This document shows, piece by piece, positions 1 through 11,539 of a stretch of 64,000 nucleotides of DNA (within the stretch, counting starts at the first letter, position 1; every line of letters begins with the position of its first letter). Origin of the DNA: Sycon ciliatum (Eukaryota > Porifera > Calcarea > Leucosolenida > Sycettidae); NCBI RefSeq assembly GCF_964019385.1, contig NC_088646.1, forward strand, positions 12,951,591 through 13,015,590. The letters are read 5' to 3'. The notes below the pieces were generated by a model, which had not been told where the DNA came from, made no database searches, and worked only from the letters and a program-made list of their open reading frames with translations. Made by a program: the position numbers and the translations under genes.

Positions 1-1680
1 AAATCCCATTCGCTGCATCCATTTAAAAAGGTAATAGTTAGAGAGCTTTCTCGCTACTACAGACAGGCAGTTAGGTATTGTAGTATGTGTCTCCGGGGTT
101 GCAGGAAGCTGTTCGAACGTCCCGTGGTTCTGGAGGCTGGTGCTTCGTCTGCTGCACTAGCGCATAGCTGTGTCGGAGGCTCAGGTTCCGGTCTAGATTT
201 ATGGATTTCATTGATACGTTTTTTTAGAAGCTTACATGTACATACATGTATGTATGCTGTTGCCTCTTGTGTGCTCCGTGTGCGGCTGGTTGGGTTCTTT
301 TCTTTAACTTTGGGTTCTTTTCATTTGCTTTGAGTTCTTTTCATGATATTTTAAAAGACGTGTGAATATAATGTACGTGGACGCACCGCTCAGGGTCGGA
401 TTTCAACAACAAAAAAGTTAGGAAGATATGGCGCAGATGGTGTCAATTTACATGAGAGGTAAAGAAGAAAAGAACTAATAATTATATAATTATTAGATGT
501 CATGCAACACATCCTACTACTGTACAGTCAGCAAGAGTACCGAGTGTACCTTGCATTGGACGTGACGTTACCAGGTTACGGGTCGGATTAAATAATGCAT
601 GTACATGTACATTGTAGTACAGTATACTGGTACGCGCCAGAGTCCATAACTATGATAACACCACAGACTCTGTCATCCCGGGTTATGCTACGGGTAGCTT
701 CGGATAGGCCCGGCCAGGAGTTGGCAGGAATCTACAATTTCACAAAACTGTGGGTGTCCGTCGGATTGAATTCATCATCCTCAGACAAGAAGTTAGTTCT
801 ATCCTCCCAGTGTCCCGAGCGGGCCAACAAATCTCCATCAACTACTTTCAAACATACATGTACATGTAGTTGACGCTATCCAAGTTCCAGAGCAGAATTT
901 GAGAAGAGTTGAAGCTAACTGTGCGACTCGTGCATTGTAGACTGTACAGGTGTTTGCAGATGTCCCAGATCATTGAACAGAGAGTCGCACACCCCATCAA
1001 ATCTGAAGAGAATGATACACCAAATCACCGCGTCCAAACTGCAAAATGCAATTACCGGTGACGCACCAGCAAACATGCATTGGTGCGCAGAACCGCCAAT
1101 CTGCTAGTGCTACCCAGGGGTTGCTCTACCGGACACCACCATTATAGATGCTGGCAGATGCTATGTGTCAACTAACTTCCAAACCCAAAAGTGCAGAGCT
1201 AGACTGAGAAATCATTCCCCCCCCCCCCCCTAAACACACACCACGCATGCACACACACGCACACACACACACACACACGCACACATACACCTGGTCCTGG
1301 TCCTGGTAATCACTGCCATTACGGTCACGTGTCCCCTTGCGGGGCCGACAATATGGAACGACGAGCGACGGCAGTCCGCTGAGAGAGAGAGGTCAGGGAC
1401 TCAGGAACCATGTTCGAGAGAGCCAACTCCGGCAGCTATGGATCTGGCTTATCATCGGAAACGATTCCTCCCACGGCTGCCGTTTGAACTGGTCCATCAC
1501 TCTCCACAACAGAGCGAACATTCCATGAGCCAATGCTCAGAGTCGTTCCAAGTCGTCGTCTTCGTGCGGTAGTTAGCTCCACTTGCGGGCTTGCAAGGCC
1601 TCGCGAAGGACTCCGAGGTGGGGGGCGACGAGGAGAGTGTCGGCATCGTAACTATCCGACCAAGTCTCCTGTCAATTTGA
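1..1680. other. Intergenic DNA, no gene recognised
   Basis: No coding exon or RNA gene could be supported here. The stretch has several TACATGTA/ACATGTAC words (for example near 232-247, 598-610 and 855-867). A poly-C run at about 1218-1230 is followed by imperfect CA repeats to about 1286. The short segment near 1325-1355 (GGTCACGTGTCCCCT followed by GGGGCCGACA) resembles 14063-14100 and may be a small fragment of the same repeat. The short open frames show no recognisable domain. Confidence 0.6.
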
Positions 1681-1687
1681 CACATAC

Positions 1688-1775
<88 letters not shown>

Positions 1776-1792
1776 ACGCACACACACACCAT
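1681..1792. repeat. (CA)n microsatellite
   Basis: About 110 bases of nearly pure CA, with a few TACATA interruptions on both sides. Open frames over it (His-Thr or Cys-Val runs) are artefacts of the dinucleotide repeat. It lies next to a dispersed repeat copy at 1815-1990; two other copies of that repeat also have CA tracts near them. Confidence 0.95.
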
Positions 1793-1814
1793 TAATTTTG
1801 ACCATTTGACGCCC

Positions 1815-1993
1815 ATCACCAGAGGCGATGATAGCGATGCTACAGCAAAAGCCATAGCAACTGGTGCTGGGATTGCACCATTCAACAGCTTGCAAGGCTG
1901 AAGAATTGACCGCCACTATTCATCCTGGTCTACACCACACAGCTATGAAGTGGCTTTTTCTGGCCAGTGAATCCCTAGTTTTTGGTCTTTTTC

Positions 1994-2031
<38 letters not shown>

Positions 2032-2054
2032 ACCACCACCACCACCACCACCAG
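1815..2054. repeat. Dispersed ~190-bp repeat, copy 1, with CA/CAC tail
   Basis: This segment contains a block (GCTGGGATTGCACCATTCAA, then CAGCTTGCAAGGCTG, GAATTGACCGCCACTATT and TTTTTCTGGCCAGTGAAT) that recurs at about 33865-34050 and 34870-35070. It ends in (CA)n at about 2000-2030 running into (CAC)n at 2031-2054. No open frame is conserved between copies, so it is probably a SINE-like or other non-coding dispersed repeat. Its class is not clear. Confidence 0.75.
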
Positions 2055-2059
2055 CACAT

Positions 2060-4375
2060 AACAGCAGCTATCCCACCAAGGCGCCATGCGCGAACTGATG
2101 GTGATGATGGGTGGTGAGAAGGCCAGAGTGTGACTTTGCAGCTTAGAGAGCTTGTGTGGCAGACGTGTGTTTTCCGCTATTTCGCCAGGTGTATCTTTAC
2201 CACCTGGGACCATATTATTCAACCTCTTGATTCATATTATGTACATGTACGTCGACTACATTGTACAATGTGTGACTATGCATTACGTTAATAAAAGGAA
2301 CCGCCATTTTTAAGTCATGATTGTAGGGCAATGAGTTCGTTGATAGCAAACTGTTAGTCGTATTTTGTTGAAGGAGAAGACATTGTTTGTACTCGATCAT
2401 TGACGATGGCCAGTTGTCGAAATGTTGTAATATAACGAAGCTGGTTTGGATTTCCAGTGTCACCTGGAATGGATTTGTTCACCTGACCCGTCTTCTGCTA
2501 CTTGGACGAAACTGTGCCATTACGGCATTAGCCTTCTTCGTACTTTGTCACTTCAATGCTTGTACCATGACTATGATTGTGATCTACTACTTCAGAGTAG
2601 TAACTGTCTAAATAACGTTTAGTTCGTTTTCCAGTTTATGCAGGTACATGTTGTAGATGTACAATATTCATGTACATGTATACAATCATTGCACATGTGC
2701 CTGACGTCGGCTATCATGTAGGGCAAATAATCTCCACCCTTTCTGCCGCTGTCAAAAGTGCTACGACTTGTGCATGTAGCACGTGTCCCCGGAGATCTGG
2801 GCAGCGTGATCTGCAGATCCCATCTACTACCGGAATGTTGCGGTGTACGTGCTGCAGAGCTGGACAATCACTGTGTCGACATGTCCAAAATCAATATGTC
2901 CACATTCTGCCTTGAGTCAATGACACCTGCCATGCCAGGACAGATCCTTTCCCTGGTAATGTGGTGTATATGTGCTGCTGCTACCAGGTAACTCGTACAT
3001 CGGAAACGTGAGTTGCTATGTGTAGGTCTGTCATGGCTCAGAAGCTATATGGGGTAAATAGCGTGTGCTTCTTCAAACTTCTGTCGCCACTGTCAATTGC
3101 CATGCGTAAAACCGTAAACGCTACATGGAGAATTGTCTGAACAGTGAACATGGTGTTCCTTTTGACTCCCACCATCATTGAGTTTTTGGAGGCAACGGCA
3201 AGGACGTAGGTAGTACAACTAGAGATCGACTCAACACTACAGGCCAAACAGGTGATTTGAGACGTGCCATCGTTGAGCACTCGACCGACGTCTACAGCTA
3301 CTACTGAGCACTATAGCAAACAGTGTACATGTAGCTGTGAGCTGTTCTTCCGGGTTCTAAACATATTCCCGGGAACAATCATGTCAGAAGGAATCTGCAC
3401 ACGGTCATTGACATTATGATTGCAGTGTACGAGTTCGTACAACAATCAAAACACGGTTTTCATGTATCGCACTGGCTGTGAAGTAAAGCCTACAAAGAGA
3501 GGAGGTGGGGCAGAAATGCCGGACGACTGGTCCGGAGCAGAATGCAGTCCGCGGTGCAGTAACTGCAAGAGTGGGTTAGTAATCATGGTAATTTTGTTGG
3601 TGAACGCGACTCAGTCTGTTGAGTTTGTGTGATGGCCGAAGTCGGTAGCCTATTTTGTAGAGTCCACCCTAACTACGGTCTACCAAAGCCAAAGGTTGGC
3701 GCGTTATGAACAGTCATCAGTTCGGTTACATTGTAGGTGGTTCGGGAACCGGAAGATGTGTGGCTTTTCAGCTCGTCGCCTAAATGACGAGCGCCGAAAT
3801 GGCCCTCTCTTTTGTCTTACATCATGATTTCAGTGGCCTGCACGCGCACGTGATGATCCTGTGACATCAGTCATCATGGTCATCAGTGGTCGAGTCGATC
3901 GAAGAACATTTGCCAAGATTTGGCAAGATTTGTTGGGGGAAAAGGTGTGTATGTGTTGCAATTGCACTCGCTTTTGGATTACTAGTATTTAGTCTAGTAC
4001 TGTAGCTGGACTACTTTTCACTTTGTCGTGGAAACCTGCAGTGTTTTCGCGGTGGACGTTGCTTGAGGTAAGTCATTGAACATGTTAGTGTCTTGGAAAT
4101 CAACACTTTGCTCGTTCGGCACTGTGCCATTCATTTACCAGCCCGATTGTACCCGTACATGGTAGCAAGGTTTATGTACTCTTGATAGTACATGTAGATC
4201 TACATGTAGGTGTATTTTTCAAATGAAGAGACACTCGTAGTTTCATGATTGTGATTTGGATTGTATGTGGTCATACACGTATGGGTGCAGGAGGAATCCG
4301 GATACATGTAATAATAATAATTCGCGGGATTCGCGTTGGCATCGCTTGAATGTTCAGAAACACACAAACTAGCCT
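2060..4375. other. Intergenic DNA, no gene recognised
   Basis: I see no exon, RNA gene or clear terminal inverted repeat in this stretch. It is rich in GTACATGTAC-type words (for example at 2240, 2670, 3325 and 4190). Short frames on both strands lack recognisable motifs. Confidence 0.5.
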
Positions 4376-4379
4376 TCGC

Positions 4380-4715
4380 TTCCGCAGGCCACCACTATGC
4401 CTATGCCTTGCACACCTGAGTGGCGAATGCAGACCTCACAAGTGAGTCAGGGGAGAGTAGGTGAGTCTCTCAACCAATCGGGCGTGTAACGGCCCATAAC
4501 CCTGTAAACTGCATCCTTGTTACCCTCACTCCGAGCTGCGAGTACCCAGTTGACCGTGGGCGTGGGTGTCGGCGCAGTTCACCACGCATAAAAAGTCTTT
4601 ACTCACGTAAAAAGTCTTTGCACGCTCCCTGCTACCAGCGCGGGTCTCGAACTCGGGACCTCATGATTCGCAGGCAGGCCTGCAAACCAATCGGCCATAT
4701 GCGTTGGTCTATAAT
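4380..4715 (-). repeat. tRNA-derived SINE-like element
   Basis: Read on the minus strand from about 4710, the sequence begins with an A-box-like TGGCCGATTGG and, about 40 bases on, a B-box-like GAGTTCGAGACC. This is the spacing of an internal RNA polymerase III promoter. It does not fold as an intact tRNA, because acceptor ends do not pair, and it runs on into a non-tRNA body with a doubled AAAGACTTTTTA motif (4589-4620). That layout, tRNA-like head plus unrelated body, is typical of a SINE. The 3' limit near 4380 is a guess. Confidence 0.5.
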
Positions 4716-4902
4716 TCAAATCCCAAATTGCTGGGGAGAAACTTTTGATTACATGTACGGTACTTGGACATTCTCCAAACATGTACACACAATACATAAT
4801 ATAATTATGTGAAAAATGTCTATGAGGCTGTCCAAAAAATCCACCAAAATCATCGCCTTTTATCCGCAACTGCAAAGATTGAAGACTTCTGAGACTTCTT
4901 TG

Positions 4903-5592
4903 TACAGCCCATTCATAAAGATGAGTTTCTTGCTTTTTGCCATCAATGGGCCATATGGGTCAAGTGACAACTTTGAGTTTCTTTAATTTAAATAGTTTTT
5001 GCAATCCCCTATGGAATGCTCTTCCAATTACTGGTATGTTTCTGAAGTCTATTTCTCCAAAAAGCAAGCTGTAACAGGGGCGTAGCACCCGCTACGACTG
5101 GTACGACCATGGCCGTACCACTTTTCGAAAAGTGTGGTCCGTCCGGAACGTGCAAAACCGTATTATAGGATCCATCGATGCATATGCGCATCAGACTTTG
5201 ACCTTTTTCTAGACTCGTACTCGTAGATCTGCCATGCATCTGTGCATGTCCATGCACGTCTCTTCTGACCGTGAAATAATTCTATGACTTTATAAACTGT
5301 GCCAGAAGTTCCCAGAACGCAGGATTTTGTGTCTTTTTACAAAATTTTCCCGGGGGAGGTCCCCCCGACCCCCCTCCAAAACGGCCTTTGGCCGCGCCGA
5401 CCTTCGGTCGTACCACTTCCAAAACCCCTCCTACGCCCCTGCGTAACAAGAATAAGATTTCGGCCAGGTTTGCCTCAAAAGCATATTCTGGACCTTTTTC
5501 AAATTCAAATTTCGCGGCATTGCACCGTGTACAATAAAATCACCAAATATGGGACCTCACCAGAGCCAGAGCTCATCTTTTTATGAATGGAC
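4903..5592. mobile_element. MITE-like element with terminal inverted repeats, copy 1
   Basis: The left end reads TACAGCCCATTCATAAAGAT. The right end (about 5568-5592) is its near-perfect inverse, ending ATGAATGGACTGTA. A related copy in opposite orientation lies at 52120-52523 and shares internal blocks, such as GCAATCCCCTATGGAATG and TTTCTCCAAAAAGCAA. There is no coding capacity. The element is interrupted by a second, nested element at about 5076-5442. Confidence 0.75.
5076..5442. mobile_element. Nested MITE, CAGGGGCGTAG family
   Basis: The ends are inverted: CAGGGGCGTAG at 5075 and CTACGCCCCTG at 5431-5441. GTAAC flanks both sides (5071-5075 and 5443-5447). The related element at 52120-52523 has no such insert at the matching place, so it serves as an empty site and supports GTAAC as the target duplication. 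The interior has GTACCACTT motifs near both ends. Elements with similar GGGGCGTCGGA ends occur at 16489-16641, about 26515-26935 and 49529-49723. Confidence 0.75.
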
Positions 5593-5599
5593 TGTAATG

Positions 5600-6290
5600 C
5601 CGTACGTTTTGTACGGTTTTGATAAATGTGATAAATGGTCATAATTATGACTTAGCAAGTTTTGCGGAATTTCTAACTAGGTGTGCGTGTCCAGTTGGAG
5701 TTTGAATTATCACTCAATTTATCAGGCATTGTTATGTGGGAATTGACTGACATCGGTCCTGGCAGAAAGTTCGAATCAAGCTATATTCAAATTATGTATG
5801 AGGATTCCACCTGTTACCAGTAACTGTAGAGCTTTCATGAGATTTGCTCGGTTTGACTTCTCCCTTCCAACGTGTAAATGTTTGGTGAGTTTCTGGCAAG
5901 TCAGGGCGTCCTTGTAGTGCAACACAGGGTACATGCACGTATGATGTAGTAATCCTGTATTGACGTCTCTTCGGTTTTGCAGTCAAACCAGAGTCTCACA
6001 CCACTGAACACGAAAGTGAAACACCTGTGCTTCGCCCATCTTGACTACACTGTGTAGTACAGTGCAGTGAATAGGATACAGTAAAACCTGCCCTGACCAG
6101 ATACCCTTGGTGCAGCGGAAACTGTCCTGATATGACCGGATTCCGCTCATCCAGGAATGCACGATCGATCCACAGCACTTTGGTGCGTGACAATTTGTCC
6201 GGTCAATACAGCATTTCGCTTGGTACACGGTCCGGCAAACACAGATTTTTGCTGTCTTGACTGTAACTGTGTTCCTTGTGTGCGTTCCTT
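5600..6290. other. Region upstream of the acid phosphatase, nothing recognised
   Basis: No exon could be supported. A 5' untranslated exon of the downstream phosphatase gene may lie here or further upstream. The reason is that the base pair of the first coding exon is preceded by a good 3' splice site (TCTTTCTCAG at 6381-6390) only three bases before the ATG. Confidence 0.35.
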
Positions 6291-6292
6291 GT

Positions 6293-6345
6293 GTGTGTGT
6301 GTGTGTGTGTGCGTGTGTGTGTGTGCGCACATGTGCGCATGTGCG
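6293..6345 (+). repeat. (GT)n tract upstream of phosphatase exon
   Basis: About 50 bases of GT with a few GC steps. On the sense strand of the phosphatase gene it would be a UG tract ending about 45 bases before the likely 3' splice site at 6389-6390. Confidence 0.9.
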
Positions 6346-6392
6346 TGTTTGCACATACTGTATGCATGTGTACGGACGTGTCTTTCTCAGCA

Positions 6393-9300
6393 ATGAAGTC
6401 CTCAGCCGTAACAATGGCATCCTCTCTCGCAATGCTTCTGCTGGCCGTCAGTGTGGCATACACCGCCGCCACTGATGTCAGCACTGAAACGTTAAGCTTT
6501 GTTGTCATCGGTGATTGGGGTGGTATCCCGTTTTACCCATACACCACTTTGGCGGAAACGAGAATTGCCAAGGCCATGGGTGACGTCGGTGCAAACATCC
6601 ATTCAAACTTTTCCGTGGCACTAGGTGACAATTTCTATTTCACTGGTGTCAAAGACGTCAACGATGCTCGATTCAAGGAAACATTTGAGGTATGTACTAG
6701 TACATGCACACAGCGGACGTGTTTTGTGTACGCATGCAAGGTGACATGATACGCAGCTTTGCAGCATTCCTTGATTTCCTGTGACAGGGCGAGTTCTCCC
6801 TTGTCTTGCTGCCCGGCATGTTGCCCCATTCTCCGGTTTCTTTCCTGTGTGTGTGCTGTTTGCTGTCTCGTCGAACAGCGTGTATTCACCGCACCGTCCC
6901 TGATGTCGCGATGGTACGTGCTGGCTGGAAACCATGATCACTATGGGAACGTCACAGCCCAGGTGGAGTACACTCATCTGAGCAATCGCTGGTACTTTCC
7001 CCAGCTGTACTACACACAGGTAGGGTGTCAGGGATTTGATGCTACGATGGCCTGTGCTGGTGTGCTTCATCATAGACCATGTTCTTCTGTACATTACAGC
7101 AGAGGACTACAGTACAGAGCCATGGCCTCTAGCATGGACATATATCATACTACCTAAGGAATTGGATTGCGATCATCACGGCTTTGTACACGTATGTTTT
7201 CCTTGTGTTGTGCTGGGTAGTGGGCTATGATTCGTACAGTGCTACAGATCACTGTATTGTGCATGAACTTGTAATTATTATAGGTAGTCCATGATTGGTG
7301 TCTCTTCTCACCGTATACACCCAACGTTGTGTTGTTTTGCTGCTTCCATTCAGACGATGAATGTCGGCACTGATGCTACTCTGCAACTTGTCATGATCGA
7401 CACTGTGTCACTGGCTGGCTTGTCAGACATGTTCGGACGCAATGTCCCGTATCAACCTATTGCAGCACAGGACGAAGTCGACAAGCAGCTTGCCTGGCTT
7501 GAAGCCACACTGGCGGCGTCCGAGGCCACCTGGTTGCTTGTATGTGGCCACTATCCAGGTATGTTGATGGAATGTGTGCATTGACCTACAGTTACGGAGA
7601 AGGGCAACTTAAGCTTTTAAATAATAGTTAAAATGCTGCTACTCAGAGGTTCACGCGTTAGCCATCATCAGACAGCACGATGATTGCTAACATGGGAAGC
7701 TATCAGAAGCAGCAACACAGCTTTAGTTGCCCTTCACTGTATCAAGATCTGCACCTACAATCGTCGCCAAAACAAATCCGGCCAATGTCGATACTATGGA
7801 TGCAGTGGTATGTTTCCGGCGGTGCTGCATGATGTAGCATGCATTTAGTCTTTACCAGCACTTCACTGAGTGTATGCAGGGACATTAGTCATTGCATGTG
7901 CAGTGCACGAGCAAGAGTTGACTGTACTTGGAAGTAGAGTGTAGTATAGTGGTAGTGCATGCCGCCCATGGCCATGTACTGTCCGTACGGCTAGCATAGC
8001 ATTGGACGGATTTCTTTGGCGACGACTGTAGGTGCATTGAGCACTCTCTCATTTCCCCTAAGTGAACATAGAATTACTCAATCTCCGGAGTACGTACATT
8101 GAATTGTGTACCTAGCAAGTTTGGCTGAACTAGTGTCTACTAGTGGCCACCCAGCTGCAATGCATGTACAACTGGACGCTCATATGTCATGTCTTGCACG
8201 GCTAACTGGCCATGCACTCTGAGTTAGTATGCAGCAGCGCTGGCTTTGGTCTGAACTCATCGTGTCATGCGATCATGCACATTTGTTTTCCGCGAGAACG
8301 TGTGCATGTACTAGCAACGTTGTTCGCAGGATTGTTTTCATTCAAAAGACATGGAAAGATGGTGTATTGTATCCAGAAATCTGTGTGTTGATGTTACCAT
8401 GCCCCAGGAAAGATGTAGTAAAAACTGGCCATGTGGGAAAGAATTACTGTACGTGCATTCATTAAATTATGACGAATATTTCTGCTCATGCAGTATGTTT
8501 GGTCTTTTCCTTCGATTTGTCTCTAGTATGGTCTGTTGGAGAGCATGGGCCGACCAGTTTCATGGTTGAAAATATCAAGCCACTTCTGGAAAAGTACAGA
8601 GTAACTGCGTAAGTCACATCTCCACACTTTGTACATCTTGCCCCTTGCTTCTCGCTGGCGTCAGCGTCTCTGAGCTCTTTGTACCGGTACTCATGACGTT
8701 GGATTTCATTACAAAAAATTCTCATTTAAACTGGAGTGCATGTAGTAGTAGTCCCATGCAGGTACACTGTACATCATGTCACAGTCGCCCATGTGGTGAT
8801 TTGTGAACGTATTCAGGCTGCCCAGGTAATTGGGAAACCTGTTAGACAGACCGTAGTTTAGACTTAGTTCAACTGTTCTGTGTTCTCACTCCTGCTCTTT
8901 GTGTGCTTTTATAGATATTTGAATGGACATGACCATAGTATGCAGCACATTCGTCCTAGCAATCAGTCAGTGGATTATTTCACCATCGGTGCTGGACATC
9001 TGACAGATGACTCCACTAAACACAAGGTATGTACTATGTAGTGCCTGCGCCTGTGGAGTGTAGTGGTGCCTGCACTTTGTGTGAATGTCTGGTCACAAAC
9101 CAATTTTCTACTGCCACTGATTCTGTTGGAGGAGCGCTACACAATCCTACCCTCTTTTTTTTACAGGCAAAAAGAAGTTTTGGAACAAATATTATGTAAA
9201 AGCTCTCATTGCCTGTAAACGATAGAAAGAGTGTGCACACAGTCATACCATGACACCAGAACAACAATACCTCATCCGATTTAAACTATGATTTTTGATG

Positions 9301-11483
9301 AAAGTCACAAAAACGACGTTTAAATCAATGGGCGCTTTCGATTACACGTTTACACAATTCTGGAACTGGTTTTTTTAATTCTGGAATGACCAGAATGAGC
9401 GGATTCCGGCCATGTAAATGAACGACTGGAATTCACAACGCATTTTATTCATGTCATGTCACAAATAAAATTGATGATAATCGTAAAAAGAGATCACGTA
9501 CACCCGCCCGGTACCCGGCCTCGCGCGCACCGCGCGGTACCGGTCCCTCCTTTCCGTGTCCCGCGGTGTAACTCACCACCTCATGTTCCAAGCAGATGAA
9601 AAGATGCCACGAACTACTGAACTAGGCGCTAAGTGTTACTTGCTTTCATTTTATAAAGTTAGTTTCTCATCATGGATCCCGATGATGTGTTTTTGCTCTT
9701 GGAGCTTCTGGAATCGAGTGATGATAACGACAACGGAGACACCGATGCTGAAGAGGACATGTTGGTATTGCAGGAGATGCCTCGCAACAGAGTTCCCCGC
9801 GCTAGGGATTATTATGAGGTAGATGTACCACTAATGTCAGAGCAGATATCTCGCGAGAACTTCCACCTGTGGAAGCAGTCATTCAGCGTGTCCTGGAGAA
9901 ACTGGAAGCTGATCCTGTGCTGTATGGGGATAATCTCTTTGGGAATCCATCCATAGTTCTGGGGAAGCAGCTTCTTATGACTCTTCATTTTCTAGGTACA
10001 TCAGACTGCACCTTTCGTAGCATGTGCAATTTATTTGGAGTGTCCATGTCAACAGGTCACAAAATTGTCGCAAAATTGTGCGTCGAGTGTGCAAATCTTT
10101 ACGATCTCAAAGCCCCAGCGCTATCAAGTGGCCTGCTGCTGCTGAAGAACAAGAAATTGTACACAAGTTTTCCTCGCGTGGATTTCCAAATGTGTTGGGA
10201 CCTGTTGATGGCACGCACATCGCTATCAAACCTCCTGCGGATCATCAAGATGCGTATGCTAACCGCCTGAAGTATCATTCCATGGTTCTCCAGGTGATTT
10301 GCGATTCTGAAATGTTTATCCTTGACTCCTACACCGGCTGGCCAGGAAGTGTGCATGACGCGCGAGTGTTCCGTAACCTGCCCAATATTTCAAGCAGCAA
10401 CCGCTAATCGTGCAGCTATACTTCCGCAGAACTCAGTTCTCCTGGGAGACTCAGCGTATCCCCTGAAAACCTGGTGCATGACTCCGTTCAAAGGGGTTAA
10501 TCAGCCGGTGCAGAACGTGCGCTACAATTCCAATCACTCCGAAACACGGCAAGTTGTTGAAAGGACGATTGGACTTTTGAAAGGACGGTGGCGCAAGCTA
10601 CGTGGAACCCTCGGTATGACAGGTGATGAAGTGATGGTGGACACCACCTTGGCATGTTGCGTTTTGCACAACAAATGCCTGGCACACAACGGCGACCTCG
10701 AGTATTTCATGCGTGCCCCTGCTAACCAGGGAGGAATTCCACAAGTGGATGGTGGCATTGATGGTCTTGCTGCTGAGGGTGCTGTGGCAGGTGATGAACC
10801 AGATGCAAGGGCTGTACGTGATACCGTTGTGGAAGCTCTAATGGGTTTGTAGCAGAATTAAAGAATGGTACGTGTGTCACCAGCAAGCTTTTTTATTGGA
10901 GAATTACTACTACCTCTCACCAGTATTCATCTTCTCCTTTCTGTGTTTGGTTTCGATTTTCTGATCCTGCATTGTTCTGACAAGTTGCGAATCATTTTTA
11001 GTGAAACATCCGTGCTTGTACAAAGCGAGACTTATGTGTGCTTGTTCAACCATGACAAACATTCTGCTATTATGGGTATTGGCCCCCAAAATATTCATTT
11101 TGTATGTTGCGTATTCAAAAGCCATATTTAGACAGTGCTTTGAAAATGGTTCTGCCGGTGTTTTACCTGCGGAGTGCAGGGCAGTCTTTGGGCGTACACG
11201 TACAGCGTATGCCGCACTGCTGTACATGTCTGCGCACGCTGTTGGGGTATCGGATATGCAACCTGATACGCCTGGCTGCGTTCGGTGTGCAGGTATATGG
11301 TACTCGGGGCTGTGTGTCTGTCCAGGCTCTGGGTCGTACTTACAGCTCAGCAATCGGACGCACAGCAGTTTGGAGGGCTCAAACTGTTTACAAGTACATG
11401 TAGTTGTTTTCTGGCGCTTTTTGCTCAGCAATAGTAGTTGGCTTGTGAATCCACGTACTCTCTTGTGCTCTATGTTGAGCCAT

Positions 11484-11539
<56 letters not shown>

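Noticed and set aside
6147..6508. Minus-strand frames over the phosphatase first exon and the GT tract
   Set aside because: Shadows of the phosphatase exon and of the dinucleotide repeat.
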